64,000 nucleotides of DNA. Source: Pleionea litopenaei. GTDB lineage: Bacteria; Pseudomonadota; Gammaproteobacteria; Enterobacterales; Kangiellaceae. The notes below the pieces were generated by a model. That model made no database searches and had not been told where the DNA came from. It saw only the letters and a program-made list of their open reading frames with translations. The stretch is taken from contig NZ_CP133548.1 of NCBI RefSeq assembly GCF_031198435.1, positions 1,428,501 to 1,492,500 on the forward strand, written 5' to 3'. The stretch's first letter is position 1. Each line of letters begins with the position of its first letter. Of the stretch, positions 13,219-23,392 are shown in pieces. The position numbers and the translations under genes are program-made.

Positions 13219-13303
13219 AAACTCTACCCAAGCCCGATTTGTCTTAGCTATTCCGGAATCACTCGATGGTTTCCAAGCGACTAAAATTAATAATTGCCAT
13301 GGC

Positions 13304-14128
13304 TTATGATTCTTTTTGTTTCGCCAATTGCCAAAAGTGCTCTAACTCCTCAAGCGAAAACTGAGAAACCTCTTTGTGATGTTTTGCAGCTTCTGCTTCC
13401 ACTTGGCGGTACCGCAACTCGAATTTCTTATTGGCTTTTGATAACGCTTGTTCCGCGTCAATTTTGATATGTCTAGATAAATTAATCATTGCGAACATCA
13501 GGTCGCCAAACTCTTCCTCTACCGCGTCAAGCGGTGCAGCATTTCCCCGCCCCTTCGCCTCAGCAATGGCTTCTTGTAACTCGCGCGTCTCTTCTGCTAT
13601 TTTATCCCAAACGCCGTCTTGATTCGGCCAGTCAAATCCTTGTTTCGCCGCTCGTTTCTGTAATTTCTGAGCTCTTTTAATACTGGGCAAGCTTTTCGGT
13701 ATATCATCTAAAACACTCGCGGCTTCATTTTTCTTTTGCCGCTCTCGATGCTTCTGTGCTTCCCAAGCTTTATGCAGCTCTTCGTCATTACTAAATTGTT
13801 GATCTGCGAACACATGTGGGTGACGAACAGTTAGCTTATGGCAGATTTCGTCAACAATATCTTGAAACTCAAAACGCTGCTCTTCTTTTGCAAGTTGAGC
13901 GTAAAACACAACCTGAAACAGTAGATCGCCAAGCTCCCCTCGCAAGTCATCAAAGTCTTCTCGCTCAATAGCATCGGCTACTTCGTAAGCTTCTTCAATG
14001 GTAAAGGGAATGATACTTTCATAACTCTGTTTCAAATCCCATGGGCAACCGCCCTCAGGATCCCTTAAGCGCCGCATGATCTCCAATAAAGGTTCAATAT
14101 CAACTTTGCTGTTGTCAGACTTATTCAC
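13304..14128 (-). CDS. mazG: Nucleoside triphosphate pyrophosphohydrolase MazG
   Basis: Hydrolyses NTPs to NMP and PPi; in E. coli it limits damaging nucleotides and lowers ppGpp. The 274 aa contain two MazG repeats. The first has RLRDPEGGCPWDLKQ and EEAYEVADAIE then GELGDLLFQVVF, supplying the Glu/Asp metal ligands. The second has ETRELQEAIAEA and EEEFGDLMFAMINL. It follows relA by 15 nt, as in E. coli, fitting shared alarmone control. Confidence 0.96.
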   Translation of the reverse strand: MNKSDNSKVDIEPLLEIMRRLRDPEGGCPWDLKQSYESIIPFTIEEAYEVADAIEREDFDDLRGELGDLLFQVVFYAQLAKEEQRFEFQDIVDEICHKLTVRHPHVFADQQFSNDEELHKAWEAQKHRERQKKNEAASVLDDIPKSLPSIKRAQKLQKRAAKQGFDWPNQDGVWDKIAEETRELQEAIAEAKGRGNAAPLDAVEEEFGDLMFAMINLSRHIKIDAEQALSKANKKFELRYRQVEAEAAKHHKEVSQFSLEELEHFWQLAKQKES

Positions 14129-14143
14129 GTTCTTATTGTCCTT

Positions 14144-16351
14144 TTAATGTTTACGCTTTACTTCAGTAACATTCGAAACTTGGCTTAATTGAGCCAGTAC
14201 TTTCGAGAGCTTATCGGTATTTTCAACATTCACTCTTAATACGATATTGACGGCTTGCGACTTTTTATCTGTGCTGGTGTTCATGCTTTCGATACTTACC
14301 TTTGCATTAGCAAATACCGTTGTAATATCTTTCAGTAGTCCTTTTCGATCAAATGCAATTAATTGAATATCGGCCGAGTAGGTCTCTTTCTCTGCGGTCC
14401 CCCAACTGACGGTAATTAATCGCTCCGGTGTTGACTCACTGGCTTTAAGAATGTAATTGCAATCTTGTCGATGAACAACAACACCTCTTCCTTGCGTTAT
14501 GTACCCGCGAATAGCATCGCCAGGCACAGGTCGACAGCATCCAGCGATGCGCGTTAGCAAACTCCCAACACCTTCGATTTGAATGCCGTCGATAGACGAC
14601 TTGCGTTTACTGGTTGGCGCCTTGAATACCGACTTCTGCTTTTGAATGGTTTCGCCTAACTGAGAACGTATACTGTTAATGACTTGCGTCATTCCAATAT
14701 CACCGGCTCCAATAGCGGCGTATAAATCTTCTTCAGAATGAAAGTTAAATTTTTGCGCCAACGCAACTAAATCGGTCTTTTCGAATCCATGACGCTGCAA
14801 GTCTTTATCGAGTATCGTTCTTCCTGCCGCTGCATTTTTGTCTTTGTCTTGATGCCGAAACCATTGATGAATTTTAGATCGCGCTCGAGACGAACGAATG
14901 TAACCATTATGAGGGTTTAACCAATCTCGACTCGGGTGGCCATTTTTAGTTGTTAAAACTTCAACCTGTTGCCCAGTTTTTAACTTATAGGTTAGCGGAA
15001 CTATTTTTCCACTGATCTTAGCACCACGACAATTGTGCCCAACATCGGTATGCACATGATAAGCAAAGTCAACCGGCGTTGCTCCCATGGGTAAATCAAT
15101 GACTTTTCCTTGCGGAGTAAACACATAGATTCTGTCTTCAATAACCGTATTTCGAAAGTCATCGATCATTTCGCTGGCATCAGCGACTTCTTCTTGCCAC
15201 TCTAACAATTGTCGCAGCCATGAAATTTTAGCTTCAAATCCTGCTTGCTGAGCTTTTGCCCCTTCTTTGTAACGCCAATGGGCTGCCACGCCAAGTTCAG
15301 ACTCTTGATGCATATCTTTGGTTCTGATTTGCACTTCTAAATTCTTACCTTCAGGGCCTATCACAGCGGTATGAAGTGAGCGATAACCATTTTCTTTCGG
15401 CGTTGCTATGTAATCGTCGAACTCTTTCGGAATATGTTTCCAAAGCCCATGAACAATGCCTAGTGCGGCATAGCATTGTGGAATTTCATCCACCAATATG
15501 CGCACCGCTCTGACGTCATATATTTCTTCAAACCCGACATTTTTACGCTTCATCTTTCGCCAAATAGAATAAATATGCTTGGCTCTTCCCATCACTTCAG
15601 CGCTTTTAATTCCGAGCTTCTCAAGTTCAGATTGAATGGCAGACAACACTCGATTGACGTATTTTTCACGATCGACTCTTCGTTCATCTAATTGCTTTGC
15701 GATAGATTTATAGTGCGTCGGCTCGATATAACGAAATGCCAAGTCTTCCATTTCCCACTTGAGCTGCCCGACGCCTAAGCGGTTTGCCAAAGGCGCATAA
15801 ATATCATTTATCTCTAACGCGATTTGCAAGCGTTCTTCTTTGTCGGCATCTTTCGCCGCTCTAAGCACGGTTAATCGTTCCGCTAATTTAACCAGCACTA
15901 AACGAACATCATCAACCATTGCCAACAACATTTTACGAAAATTGTCCGTTTGCTGATTGTCTGGATTAGCAACTCGACTTTTGCTTTGAAGCGCTTGAAT
16001 GGCGTCCATTCCTAAAGCGCCTTTGCAAAGCTTGGTAATTTCACTCGACAATTTCTCAGTTAACTTCTCGTCACTGACTAATTGATGTTGGTACAAAGGG
16101 TAAATAATGGCGGTAGCCAAAGTCACTGAGTCGACATGGAGATGAATTAGAATATCGGCGATGGCTAATCCTTGCTCGAATAAACTCTTTTTGTCTGGAT
16201 GTTGATGAAGCACCTCTTTCGCTAACAAAAAACTGTCAGCAATAACTTTTTGCTGGCGGTCGGAATATTCCAAAGGAATACTCGCTAGCCATTGCTGCGG
16301 ATCGGCGTCGACATCGACATCTACAAAGTGAGTATCAGCAACTTTAACCAT
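14144..16351 (-). CDS. relA: GTP pyrophosphokinase RelA ((p)ppGpp synthetase I)
   Basis: Ribosome-associated alarmone synthetase of the stringent response. At 735 aa it is full length. The N-terminal pseudo-hydrolase domain lacks the HD pair (IIYPLYQH where it would be). The synthetase domain has ENGYRSLHTAV and the acidic EFDD signature, which separates synthetase-only RelA from bifunctional SpoT (RxKD). Then come a TGS domain (IYVFTPQGKVIDLPMGATP), a zinc-finger region with GCCRPVPGD, and a C-terminal ACT domain. It sits between rlmD and mazG, the enteric order. Confidence 0.97.
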   Translation of the reverse strand: MVKVADTHFVDVDVDADPQQWLASIPLEYSDRQQKVIADSFLLAKEVLHQHPDKKSLFEQGLAIADILIHLHVDSVTLATAIIYPLYQHQLVSDEKLTEKLSSEITKLCKGALGMDAIQALQSKSRVANPDNQQTDNFRKMLLAMVDDVRLVLVKLAERLTVLRAAKDADKEERLQIALEINDIYAPLANRLGVGQLKWEMEDLAFRYIEPTHYKSIAKQLDERRVDREKYVNRVLSAIQSELEKLGIKSAEVMGRAKHIYSIWRKMKRKNVGFEEIYDVRAVRILVDEIPQCYAALGIVHGLWKHIPKEFDDYIATPKENGYRSLHTAVIGPEGKNLEVQIRTKDMHQESELGVAAHWRYKEGAKAQQAGFEAKISWLRQLLEWQEEVADASEMIDDFRNTVIEDRIYVFTPQGKVIDLPMGATPVDFAYHVHTDVGHNCRGAKISGKIVPLTYKLKTGQQVEVLTTKNGHPSRDWLNPHNGYIRSSRARSKIHQWFRHQDKDKNAAAGRTILDKDLQRHGFEKTDLVALAQKFNFHSEEDLYAAIGAGDIGMTQVINSIRSQLGETIQKQKSVFKAPTSKRKSSIDGIQIEGVGSLLTRIAGCCRPVPGDAIRGYITQGRGVVVHRQDCNYILKASESTPERLITVSWGTAEKETYSADIQLIAFDRKGLLKDITTVFANAKVSIESMNTSTDKKSQAVNIVLRVNVENTDKLSKVLAQLSQVSNVTEVKRKH

Positions 16352-16372
16352 AAGTTATTAAACTCTTCTTAT

Positions 16373-17707
16373 TTAAACGCGCTCAAAAACTGCCATAGAT
16401 TCAACATGAGCAGTGTGTGGAAACATATCCATAACACCGGCTTTAACTAAACGATAGCCGTGCTCTTTCATCACACCTGCATCTCGAGCAAGGGTCGCAG
16501 GGTTACATGACACATAAACAATGCGTTTTGCTCCAAATTTTGGCAAATAATTCACAACATCTAAAGCGCCACTGCGCGGTGGATCGATCAGTATTTTATC
16601 AAAGCCTTCTTTTGCCCAAGGCTTATCGCTAAAATCTTGTTGAAGATCGGCTTGATAGAACTCAACGCTTTCTAAATTATTTAATTTAGCGTTTTCGTAA
16701 CCACGTTTAACCATGGTATCTACCCCTTCAACGCCAATGACTTGTTGAGCTTTGGTTGCCAGCGGAATAGTAAAGTTTCCGAGGCCACAAAATAAATCCA
16801 GTACTCGCTCATTCGGTTGCGGATCTAGCAACTCAATGGCCTTAGTGACCATCTGACGATTAATGGACGTATTGACTTGGGTAAAGTCCAGCGGATGAAA
16901 CGCCAGCTTGACCTTAAAATCAGGTAGTTCGTAGTATAGACGTTCTAATTGATCATCGGGCCAAACCTTATGAACTGTGGTTGGGCCTTTTGGTTGAAAA
17001 TACAATTGAATCTCGTGCTCCATTGCAAACTCGATCCACTTTTGACGATCGCTTTCGGTCATGGCTTCCATGTGGCGAACAACAAACGCAAGTTGCTCAT
17101 CGCCCGCAGCCAACTCAATTTGCGGCGTAGACTGTTTGGCATCCATGGAACCAATCATCGCCCGTAAAGACATGATTAATTGGCTGACTTTTGGAATGAG
17201 TACTTCACAGGCTTCAATTTCAGCCAGAAAACTGCTGCGCTTTTCTCGAAAGCCGACCAAACACGATTCCTTTTTACTCACGTAGCGTACGCCCAGCCGC
17301 GCTTTGCTGCGGTAACCCAAAGTATCTTGCTGCATTGGTTCGAGCCACTCTTCTGGTTCAATTTTTCCAAAGTGAGCAAAATGCTCGGCCAAAATACCTT
17401 GCTTAAACTTAATTTGAGAATCTGTCGCCATGTGTTGCAAACTGCATCCGCCACACAGTTCAAAAAACTCACACGGAGGCTCGACTCGATCGGGCGAAGG
17501 AGAAACTATTTCAATCGCATAACCTTCATCAAACTTTCCGCGAACAGAGGCGTATTTCATTACGACCTCTTCACCCGGTAACGCACTATCAACAAAGATC
17601 GTCTTCCCTTGGTGATGTGCGATACCACGCCCTTCATGCGACATAGACTCTATAGTTACGGTGATGGACTCTTGGGGTATCGGTTTTCTTTTACGACGTC
17701 TCGCCAT
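16373..17707 (-). CDS. rlmD: 23S rRNA (uracil(1939)-C(5))-methyltransferase RlmD
   Basis: SAM-dependent methylation of U1939 in 23S rRNA. An N-terminal TRAM domain (about 10-70) precedes the iron-sulfur motif [10 protein letters not shown] near residue 80, which supplies three cluster Cys. The Rossmann core has [15 protein letters not shown], then ILIDPPRSG and the catalytic-Cys motif [13 protein letters not shown]. Length 444 aa. It lies upstream of relA by 21 nt; rlmD next to relA with barA beyond matches E. coli. Confidence 0.96.
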   Translation of the reverse strand: MARRRKRKPIPQESITVTIESMSHEGRGIAHHQGKTIFVDSALPGEEVVMKYASVRGKFDEGYAIEIVSPSPDRVEPPCEFFELCGGCSLQHMATDSQIKFKQGILAEHFAHFGKIEPEEWLEPMQQDTLGYRSKARLGVRYVSKKESCLVGFREKRSSFLAEIEACEVLIPKVSQLIMSLRAMIGSMDAKQSTPQIELAAGDEQLAFVVRHMEAMTESDRQKWIEFAMEHEIQLYFQPKGPTTVHKVWPDDQLERLYYELPDFKVKLAFHPLDFTQVNTSINRQMVTKAIELLDPQPNERVLDLFCGLGNFTIPLATKAQQVIGVEGVDTMVKRGYENAKLNNLESVEFYQADLQQDFSDKPWAKEGFDKILIDPPRSGALDVVNYLPKFGAKRIVYVSCNPATLARDAGVMKEHGYRLVKAGVMDMFPHTAHVESMAVFERV

Positions 17708-17777
17708 TTCTTTCTACTCTTAACTGCTTACTTAAATTACCTAGTTAATAAAGCTCTAAGCTTTTTAACTGCGAAAA

Positions 17778-18548
17778 TTACGACTGCCAATGGGTTAAAA
17801 ACTCTTGGAAGTGCTTTTGTTCTGAAGCTTGAAGCACACCTCGCAATAGATCGGCTTCTTTTTTAAAGGTCAGATCATCAATATGACCACGCATTAACTC
17901 AAACTTTAAATAGACCAAATAGGTATTTAAGACATCGGTTTCGCAATAATCTCTAATCCCTTTAATATCGCCAGCAAGGTAGTTTTCCCAAACTTTGCTG
18001 CCACTCATGCCCATTTTTCCAGGAAATCCGAGCATGGTCGCGATATGGTCAAGTGGTGCATTGGCACGACCCGTATACATTGCCAGTAAGTCCATCACAT
18101 CGGTATGTCGAGCATGATAGCGGCTGATGTAATTATTCCACTTAAACCCAGAGTCAAGACCGCCGGTATCCCAATATTGAGCGGCAGAAATACCATGTTT
18201 CAAAGCCCGATAATGCAATACTGGTAGGTCAAAACCACCTCCATTCCAAGAAACCAGTGTCGGAGAATACTTGTCGACGCCATCAAAGAAACGTTTCACC
18301 AGCTCTTCTTCAGAGGAATCTTCGTCCCCTAGAGACCAGACCTTAACCCGGTCTTGAAAACGAAAAACGGCAGATATAGCGACCGTTTTATGCAGATAAT
18401 GAGGTAAAAAATCAGACCCTGATTTTTGACGATTGAGTAAAAACATCGCTTCAGCAACATCGTGATCACTCAACCCTTCTAAATCGTACAGTTTGCGGCC
18501 AGTTTCAACGTCTGGCACCGTCTCGATATCGAAGACAAAAACATTCAT
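17778..18548 (-). CDS. PolB-like 3'-5' exonuclease domain protein
   Basis: Standalone DEDDy exonuclease of the 'exonuclease domain of PolB' type (PF10108). Seen: VFDIETVPD at residues 4-12 (ExoI Asp/Glu), LVSWNGGGFDLPVL near 105 (ExoII) and YCETDVLNTY near 210 (ExoIII Tyr/Asp). At 256 aa it contains only this domain. Its physiological role is not established. It lies 70 nt upstream of rlmD on the same strand and is divergent from the binding-protein gene at 18700. Confidence 0.88.
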   Translation of the reverse strand: MNVFVFDIETVPDVETGRKLYDLEGLSDHDVAEAMFLLNRQKSGSDFLPHYLHKTVAISAVFRFQDRVKVWSLGDEDSSEEELVKRFFDGVDKYSPTLVSWNGGGFDLPVLHYRALKHGISAAQYWDTGGLDSGFKWNNYISRYHARHTDVMDLLAMYTGRANAPLDHIATMLGFPGKMGMSGSKVWENYLAGDIKGIRDYCETDVLNTYLVYLKFELMRGHIDDLTFKKEADLLRGVLQASEQKHFQEFLTHWQS

Positions 18549-18699
18549 ATAGAGGCCTATGATTGACTATTGATAATATTTCTTATTTTCAATAGCTTAG
18601 TTTATTATGTGACTGAGGCAGGCATTGTACCCGTATGTTATGCTAGCCTCCACTACTAGGATGCAGGAACGCAAACAGCGATAAACACAGGAACCAGTT

Positions 18700-19686
18700 T
18701 TGAAACACGTTATCCACCGACTATCAATGCTCTTTTGCTTATTCATCAGTGCGACCCTTTGGTCAGCCACCAATGAACAAGAAGCGGGACAAGAGACACT
18801 TGTCGTGCCTCGTGTGGTCTTTGTACTCGATAACCGTGCAGGCAACTACCTCCCTATTTTAAAGGGGTTTCGCGAGTACTCACGAAAACAGGTCGGAAGA
18901 CTGATTCGCATTGACCTCATTAACAGTGAAAATTTAAGCCAAGCTGAACTCATTCAGCAATTGTCTGGCGACTACGACCTTGCGGTCACTATTGGTATCA
19001 GTGCGACTAAGTCGGTCATCAATAACAAAGCCGATATCCCCATCTTTGCATTAAAAATTAACCAAGCTGAACTACGGGCTTTGCACCGTAATGGCGCTAA
19101 GAACCAACGACTGATAACCGGCATTTTTCGCGATCAGCCTTTTGAGCGCTATGCGAAGCTTATTCAAAGTGCCTTACCTCAGTACAAACGGGTGGGCGTT
19201 TTATTGAGTCAAAACAGCAAAACGCTCAAACCCGATTTTGACGCCGTCATGAGACAGTATCGATTTGAACCGGTAGTGACCATCGTTCGTCGCAATGATT
19301 TACCACAGCGGGTATTAGAGCGTTTGGCCAATCGTTCCGATATTATCGTGGCGATTTTTGACGATGATATTTATTCGCCTGATAACGTGAAAAGTCACCT
19401 ATTAACGGCGTTTCGACACCAAATTCCGATGATTGGCGTGACCCGCGGTTACACAGATATTGGGGCCGCTGCATCGCTGTACTCAGATGACTATGAGCTC
19501 GGTAATCAAACGGCTCGACAAGTCATCAAAATATTAGACTTAAACAGTGCCGAACTGGCTCCGGTGTATCCGGACTCGTTTAAATTGAGAGTCAACTATA
19601 ATGTGTTGAGATCCTTTGGAATATCAGCTCTGGATGAGGCACAAATTGTGCGTCAAATACAACAAACTAAGATAACGACAGAATAA
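18700..19686 (+). CDS. ABC_sub_bind family periplasmic binding protein linked to the BarA-like kinase
   Basis: A 328-aa secreted protein: a signal peptide ([13 protein letters not shown]), then two Rossmann-like lobes of the PF04392 type. The family usually delivers ligands to ABC importers, but no permease or ATPase gene is nearby. The gene ends 5 nt before the BarA-like kinase start, so the two are almost certainly cotranscribed and coupled. I infer that it may present a ligand to the kinase sensor domain. The TTG at 18700 has AGGA about 8 nt upstream; the in-frame ATG at 18727 would shorten the signal peptide. Confidence 0.85.
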   Translation: MKHVIHRLSMLFCLFISATLWSATNEQEAGQETLVVPRVVFVLDNRAGNYLPILKGFREYSRKQVGRLIRIDLINSENLSQAELIQQLSGDYDLAVTIGISATKSVINNKADIPIFALKINQAELRALHRNGAKNQRLITGIFRDQPFERYAKLIQSALPQYKRVGVLLSQNSKTLKPDFDAVMRQYRFEPVVTIVRRNDLPQRVLERLANRSDIIVAIFDDDIYSPDNVKSHLLTAFRHQIPMIGVTRGYTDIGAAASLYSDDYELGNQTARQVIKILDLNSAELAPVYPDSFKLRVNYNVLRSFGISALDEAQIVRQIQQTKITTE

Positions 19687-19691
19687 TATTG

Positions 19692-22391
19692 ATGTTTAAT
19701 TGGGGAATACGAACTCGAGTTTTACTTCTGGCCCTAATACCCACAGGCTTGATCGCCTTGGTTATGGGGGTTTACTTTATTGGTGCTCGCGTCAACGACT
19801 TAAAGAGCACCCAACTCGACCGCGGACTGACCGTTGCTAGAAATCTGGCCTACGCCAGCGAATATGGCGTAAGCATTGCGAACTACCCCATTGTTAAACG
19901 CCTCATCGACTTAGCTCAAGATGGCGATGAAGACATTACCGCCATTATGGTTTTTGACCAATACAACCGCCCTTTCGCCTCTGCTGGAACACGTCAACAG
20001 AAAGAGTTGCTTCAGGCAAGTAACAACCGAATGCCATCTAGCGAAAGCTATTCGAATGTCGACTCTGGCGTGATCATTCGCACGCCAATTTTCAGTACGC
20101 CATCGGTGGTCGAAGATCGTATCGAAAACCGCACGGCCGAAGAACCGATCATTGGTTATGTGGCCGTTCATATGACTAAAGACTTTTCGTCACTGCGGCA
20201 ATACGAAACCATTATTGCATCCATCATCATTCTTCTGACAGGGCTTGCGGTCGGCGGCTTTCTTGCACAAAGAATGGCTCGAGCAGTTACCTCACCCGTT
20301 ATTCAATTAGCACACGCAGTAAACCGAATTAAAGAAGGGAAGCTTAATACCCGAGTTGATGGGCAGGCAACGGGAGAGCTAAAAACCTTGATGGGCGGTG
20401 TGAATGACATGGCGACATCACTGTACGAAGCACGAGAAGAAATGCAACAAGCCATCGAACAGGCAACGTCTGACCTTAGTCAAACACTCGAAACACTCGA
20501 AGTACAAAATGTTGAGCTTGATATTGCTCGTAAGCAAGCACTCGAGGCCAGTCGCGTTAAGTCAGAGTTTCTTGCCAACATGAGTCATGAGATTAGAACG
20601 CCAATGAACGGAGTTATTGGTTTCGCGAATCTTCTATTAAGAACCGATCTTGACGATAAACAACGCGAGTTTTTGATTACCATTCATAAGTCAGCCAATA
20701 ACCTTCTTTCTATTATCGACGATATTTTAGACTTCTCTAAAATTGAAGCGGGTAAAATGGAACTTGATGAAGCCACGGTAGATATTCGAGAGTGCGTCGA
20801 TGACGTACTGAACCTTATTGCTCCGCTGGCACAAGAAAAAGACCTCGAAATTGCCGCTCTTATTTATTCCGATGTACCGGATACCATTCTTGGCGATCAG
20901 GTTCGATTGAAACAAGTTCTAACCAATCTGGTGAATAACGCCGTTAAGTTTACTGAGCAAGGCTCGATTATTGTTCGGGTAATGTTAGAGGAAGAAACCG
21001 ATCAACAAGTAAACTTAAAGTTTACTGTGAGTGATACCGGTATTGGTATGTCGAAGGAGCAACAGAATGTTCTGTTTCAAGCTTTTAGCCAAGCCGATAC
21101 GACGACAACTCGACGTTTTGGTGGAACCGGCCTCGGATTGGTTATCTCGAAAAAACTGGTTGAGAAAATGGGCGGTGAAATCGGTTTGAGCAGTGCGCCG
21201 AATGAAGGTTCAAATTTCTGGTTTAACATTCGAGTGAACCGAGATTTCGATGCCTTGATTGAACAAGATAATACGGTGAACTTTCTCGAAGAAAAGCGCA
21301 TCTTGTTTTATCAGCCGCTTGAGTTCACCCGCCTCTCAATCGGACATATGCTCGAGAAATGGCGTATGCGCGTTCGAGCGACCGATGATCTTGACGAACT
21401 GACGCGGCAAGTCGAACACGCTGCAAACACTAGTAAAACGGTCAATTATATTTTAATCGATTGTGATCAATATGATCAGTGTAAAACACAAATACAATAC
21501 ATTTTTAATGCCGCAAAAGAACAGTTAAATTGCGCTATTTTGGCCATCATCGCTAACCCTGACAATCAAATAAGCCAGCGTCTGATCAGTTTGGGAGCCC
21601 ACGATGTGATCAGTCGACCGATTGCGTATAAACAATTGAATCACGCGCTGCTTGAATTAATGAATGAAGAGCAACGAACGGTACTCAATGAGCCTGATCC
21701 AAAAGCTGCCTCGCCTTTTGAATCATTAAGCATTCTAGCGGTTGATGCTTGCTCAAAAACTCATTTTGACTTGGTCTTTATGGATATTCAAATGCCAGAA
21801 ATGGACGGTGTTGAAGCGACCCGTCGCATTCGAAAATCGAAGCTGAACCAACGAACCCCCATCGTTGCATTAACAGCACACGCTATGATGGGTGAGCGAG
21901 AGAAGTTGTTATCGGAAGGAATGAACGACTACCTCACCAAACCGATTGGTTTGGATCAAATTGAAGAAACACTATACAAGTGGACGCATGGAAAACAAGT
22001 CACTCGAAGCGCGCCTGCTGCCACTCGCTCAAATAAAACTAACACAAGCACTCAAACCATCGATTGGTCATTATGCGTAAAAATGGCAGGTGGAAAAAAA
22101 GATTTAGCACAAGATATGTTAAACATGCTTATTGAGCATCTCCCCGACGCGCGCGAGCAAATTGAATCTGCTTTTAACCAACAGGCTCACGATGAACTCA
22201 AATCAGCCGTGCATAAGTTTCATGGCGCCACCTGCTACGTTGGCGTGCCAAGACTAAAGCAATTATCCAATGATTATGAAACGGAATTAAAATCGAGTGA
22301 CTCGATCAGTAAGAAAGCTCAGCAACTGCATCAACAGCTACTCAATGAGATGAACGCCGTCGCAACGCTGTTTGAAAATGAGTACAGCTAA
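19692..22391 (+). CDS. barA: BarA-like hybrid sensor histidine kinase with a shortened receiver domain
   Basis: Tripartite sensor kinase; BarA/GacS phosphorylates UvrY/GacA to induce Csr small RNAs. Order: TM1 (about 10-30), a periplasmic sensor (about 31-170), TM2 (about 173-192), HAMP (to about 245), a coiled coil, HisKA with His299 in [11 protein letters not shown], and HATPase ([29 protein letters not shown]). A degenerate receiver follows, then a second receiver with [11 protein letters not shown] (Asp698) and LTAHAMMG, and a C-terminal HPt with His841 in VHKFHGAT. In the second receiver, LAVDA runs straight into CSKTHFDL, missing about 31 residues including the second acidic pocket residue. 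The frame is intact. Position near rlmD-relA matches E. coli barA. Confidence 0.93.
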   Translation: MFNWGIRTRVLLLALIPTGLIALVMGVYFIGARVNDLKSTQLDRGLTVARNLAYASEYGVSIANYPIVKRLIDLAQDGDEDITAIMVFDQYNRPFASAGTRQQKELLQASNNRMPSSESYSNVDSGVIIRTPIFSTPSVVEDRIENRTAEEPIIGYVAVHMTKDFSSLRQYETIIASIIILLTGLAVGGFLAQRMARAVTSPVIQLAHAVNRIKEGKLNTRVDGQATGELKTLMGGVNDMATSLYEAREEMQQAIEQATSDLSQTLETLEVQNVELDIARKQALEASRVKSEFLANMSHEIRTPMNGVIGFANLLLRTDLDDKQREFLITIHKSANNLLSIIDDILDFSKIEAGKMELDEATVDIRECVDDVLNLIAPLAQEKDLEIAALIYSDVPDTILGDQVRLKQVLTNLVNNAVKFTEQGSIIVRVMLEEETDQQVNLKFTVSDTGIGMSKEQQNVLFQAFSQADTTTTRRFGGTGLGLVISKKLVEKMGGEIGLSSAPNEGSNFWFNIRVNRDFDALIEQDNTVNFLEEKRILFYQPLEFTRLSIGHMLEKWRMRVRATDDLDELTRQVEHAANTSKTVNYILIDCDQYDQCKTQIQYIFNAAKEQLNCAILAIIANPDNQISQRLISLGAHDVISRPIAYKQLNHALLELMNEEQRTVLNEPDPKAASPFESLSILAVDACSKTHFDLVFMDIQMPEMDGVEATRRIRKSKLNQRTPIVALTAHAMMGEREKLLSEGMNDYLTKPIGLDQIEETLYKWTHGKQVTRSAPAATRSNKTNTSTQTIDWSLCVKMAGGKKDLAQDMLNMLIEHLPDAREQIESAFNQQAHDELKSAVHKFHGATCYVGVPRLKQLSNDYETELKSSDSISKKAQQLHQQLLNEMNAVATLFENEYS

Positions 22392-22581
22392 CTTAAAACG
22401 TTTTTAAAATATTAACGCTTGATTTACTTGTGGTAGCTCATACCCGCACTGAACGATTGAATTTAAGACTTTGACCTAATTGTACACTTTACGTTTCAGC
22501 TTTCGGACAAAAGCGGACATTCGGTAAGGATAAAACCGTTTAACGCCTAAATCAGTTTGCACCTTGAGGCATTAACGGCAC

Positions 22582-23190
22582 CTAATTCTTAGGCAAATTA
22601 GTAACCATTATCTCTTTTACTTTAGAGAAATCTGCCTTGTTCGCTTCTATTAACAAGTCTACAAACTCAATTGAATTTTTCCCATAGACACTACTATCTC
22701 GTTTGATAGGAAGGTATGGGTTAGCCCCTGATTTGAGCAACAAAGATACGAGTTCTGGTTCATTACTGAGTACTGCAGATTGAAGAGCCGTATATCCTTC
22801 TGAAGAATATGCATCTATTGGCTCTCCTTTTTTAATTAGAAACTTTATTAGCTCGAATGCTCTCTCTTCTGCTTCTCGACTAACAATACCAATAAACCTT
22901 GATGCAACTTCTACCTTTGGCTCTCCACAACGACTAAACTCAATGGACATATCAGAACAACTTTCATATGGATACTCCCGAGTTTTGAGAATATACAATG
23001 CCATGCTCGGACTAATCCAAGAAAAATCTTTTGAAAACGGATTGTAAGAAAGATCCTCACTTGATAGTGAAGTTAGTATTGTTAAACCATAAAAATCTCT
23101 AGCCCATTTCGTCGTATTATTTATAGACACGATTAGCATAATCACAAAAACAGAAGAGAGTAATAAATACAATACTTTTTTGATATTCAT
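22582..23190 (-). CDS. Membrane-anchored ankyrin-repeat protein, function unknown
   Basis: A 202-aa protein with an N-terminal TM or signal anchor (about residues 7-24) and a C-terminal ankyrin region (about 110-185), with SSEGYTALQSAVLSNEPELVSLLLKSGANP split over one clear repeat. The middle has three Cys residues and no recognised domain. It is visibly more AT-rich than its neighbours and stands alone between convergent and same-strand genes with no operon partner, suggesting acquired sequence. No function is assigned. Confidence 0.75.
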   Translation of the reverse strand: MNIKKVLYLLLSSVFVIMLIVSINNTTKWARDFYGLTILTSLSSEDLSYNPFSKDFSWISPSMALYILKTREYPYESCSDMSIEFSRCGEPKVEVASRFIGIVSREAEERAFELIKFLIKKGEPIDAYSSEGYTALQSAVLSNEPELVSLLLKSGANPYLPIKRDSSVYGKNSIEFVDLLIEANKADFSKVKEIMVTNLPKN

Positions 23191-23392
23191 TTATTGACCG
23201 GGTACCTAGTTAGAGCGCACTTAGTGCGGTCCGCAAGATTCAGCGACTTATTAAGCGCAGAGGTTGAATGGTTTTATTATAAGTTCTCATTACTTGGCAT
23301 TACAGACATATATCTAATTCTGATGTTATATAAGTTACTCGTAATCCAAACTCAAAATCTCGATTAATTCATTCCAAATTAACCAGTCAAAC

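Noticed and set aside
17180-17581. 133-codon plus-strand frame
   Set aside because: Antisense to rlmD, no recognisable domain; rlmD is unambiguous.
22540-22600. Possible integron attC site after the ankyrin gene
   Set aside because: Only one end resembles a core site (GTTAAAC) and the opposite core lacks the required AAC; inner arms do not pair well. Kept only as a weak lead.
23189-23260. Hairpin CGCAC-TTA-GTGCG upstream of the ankyrin gene as a terminator
   Set aside because: Stem only 5 bp and no T-run on either strand.
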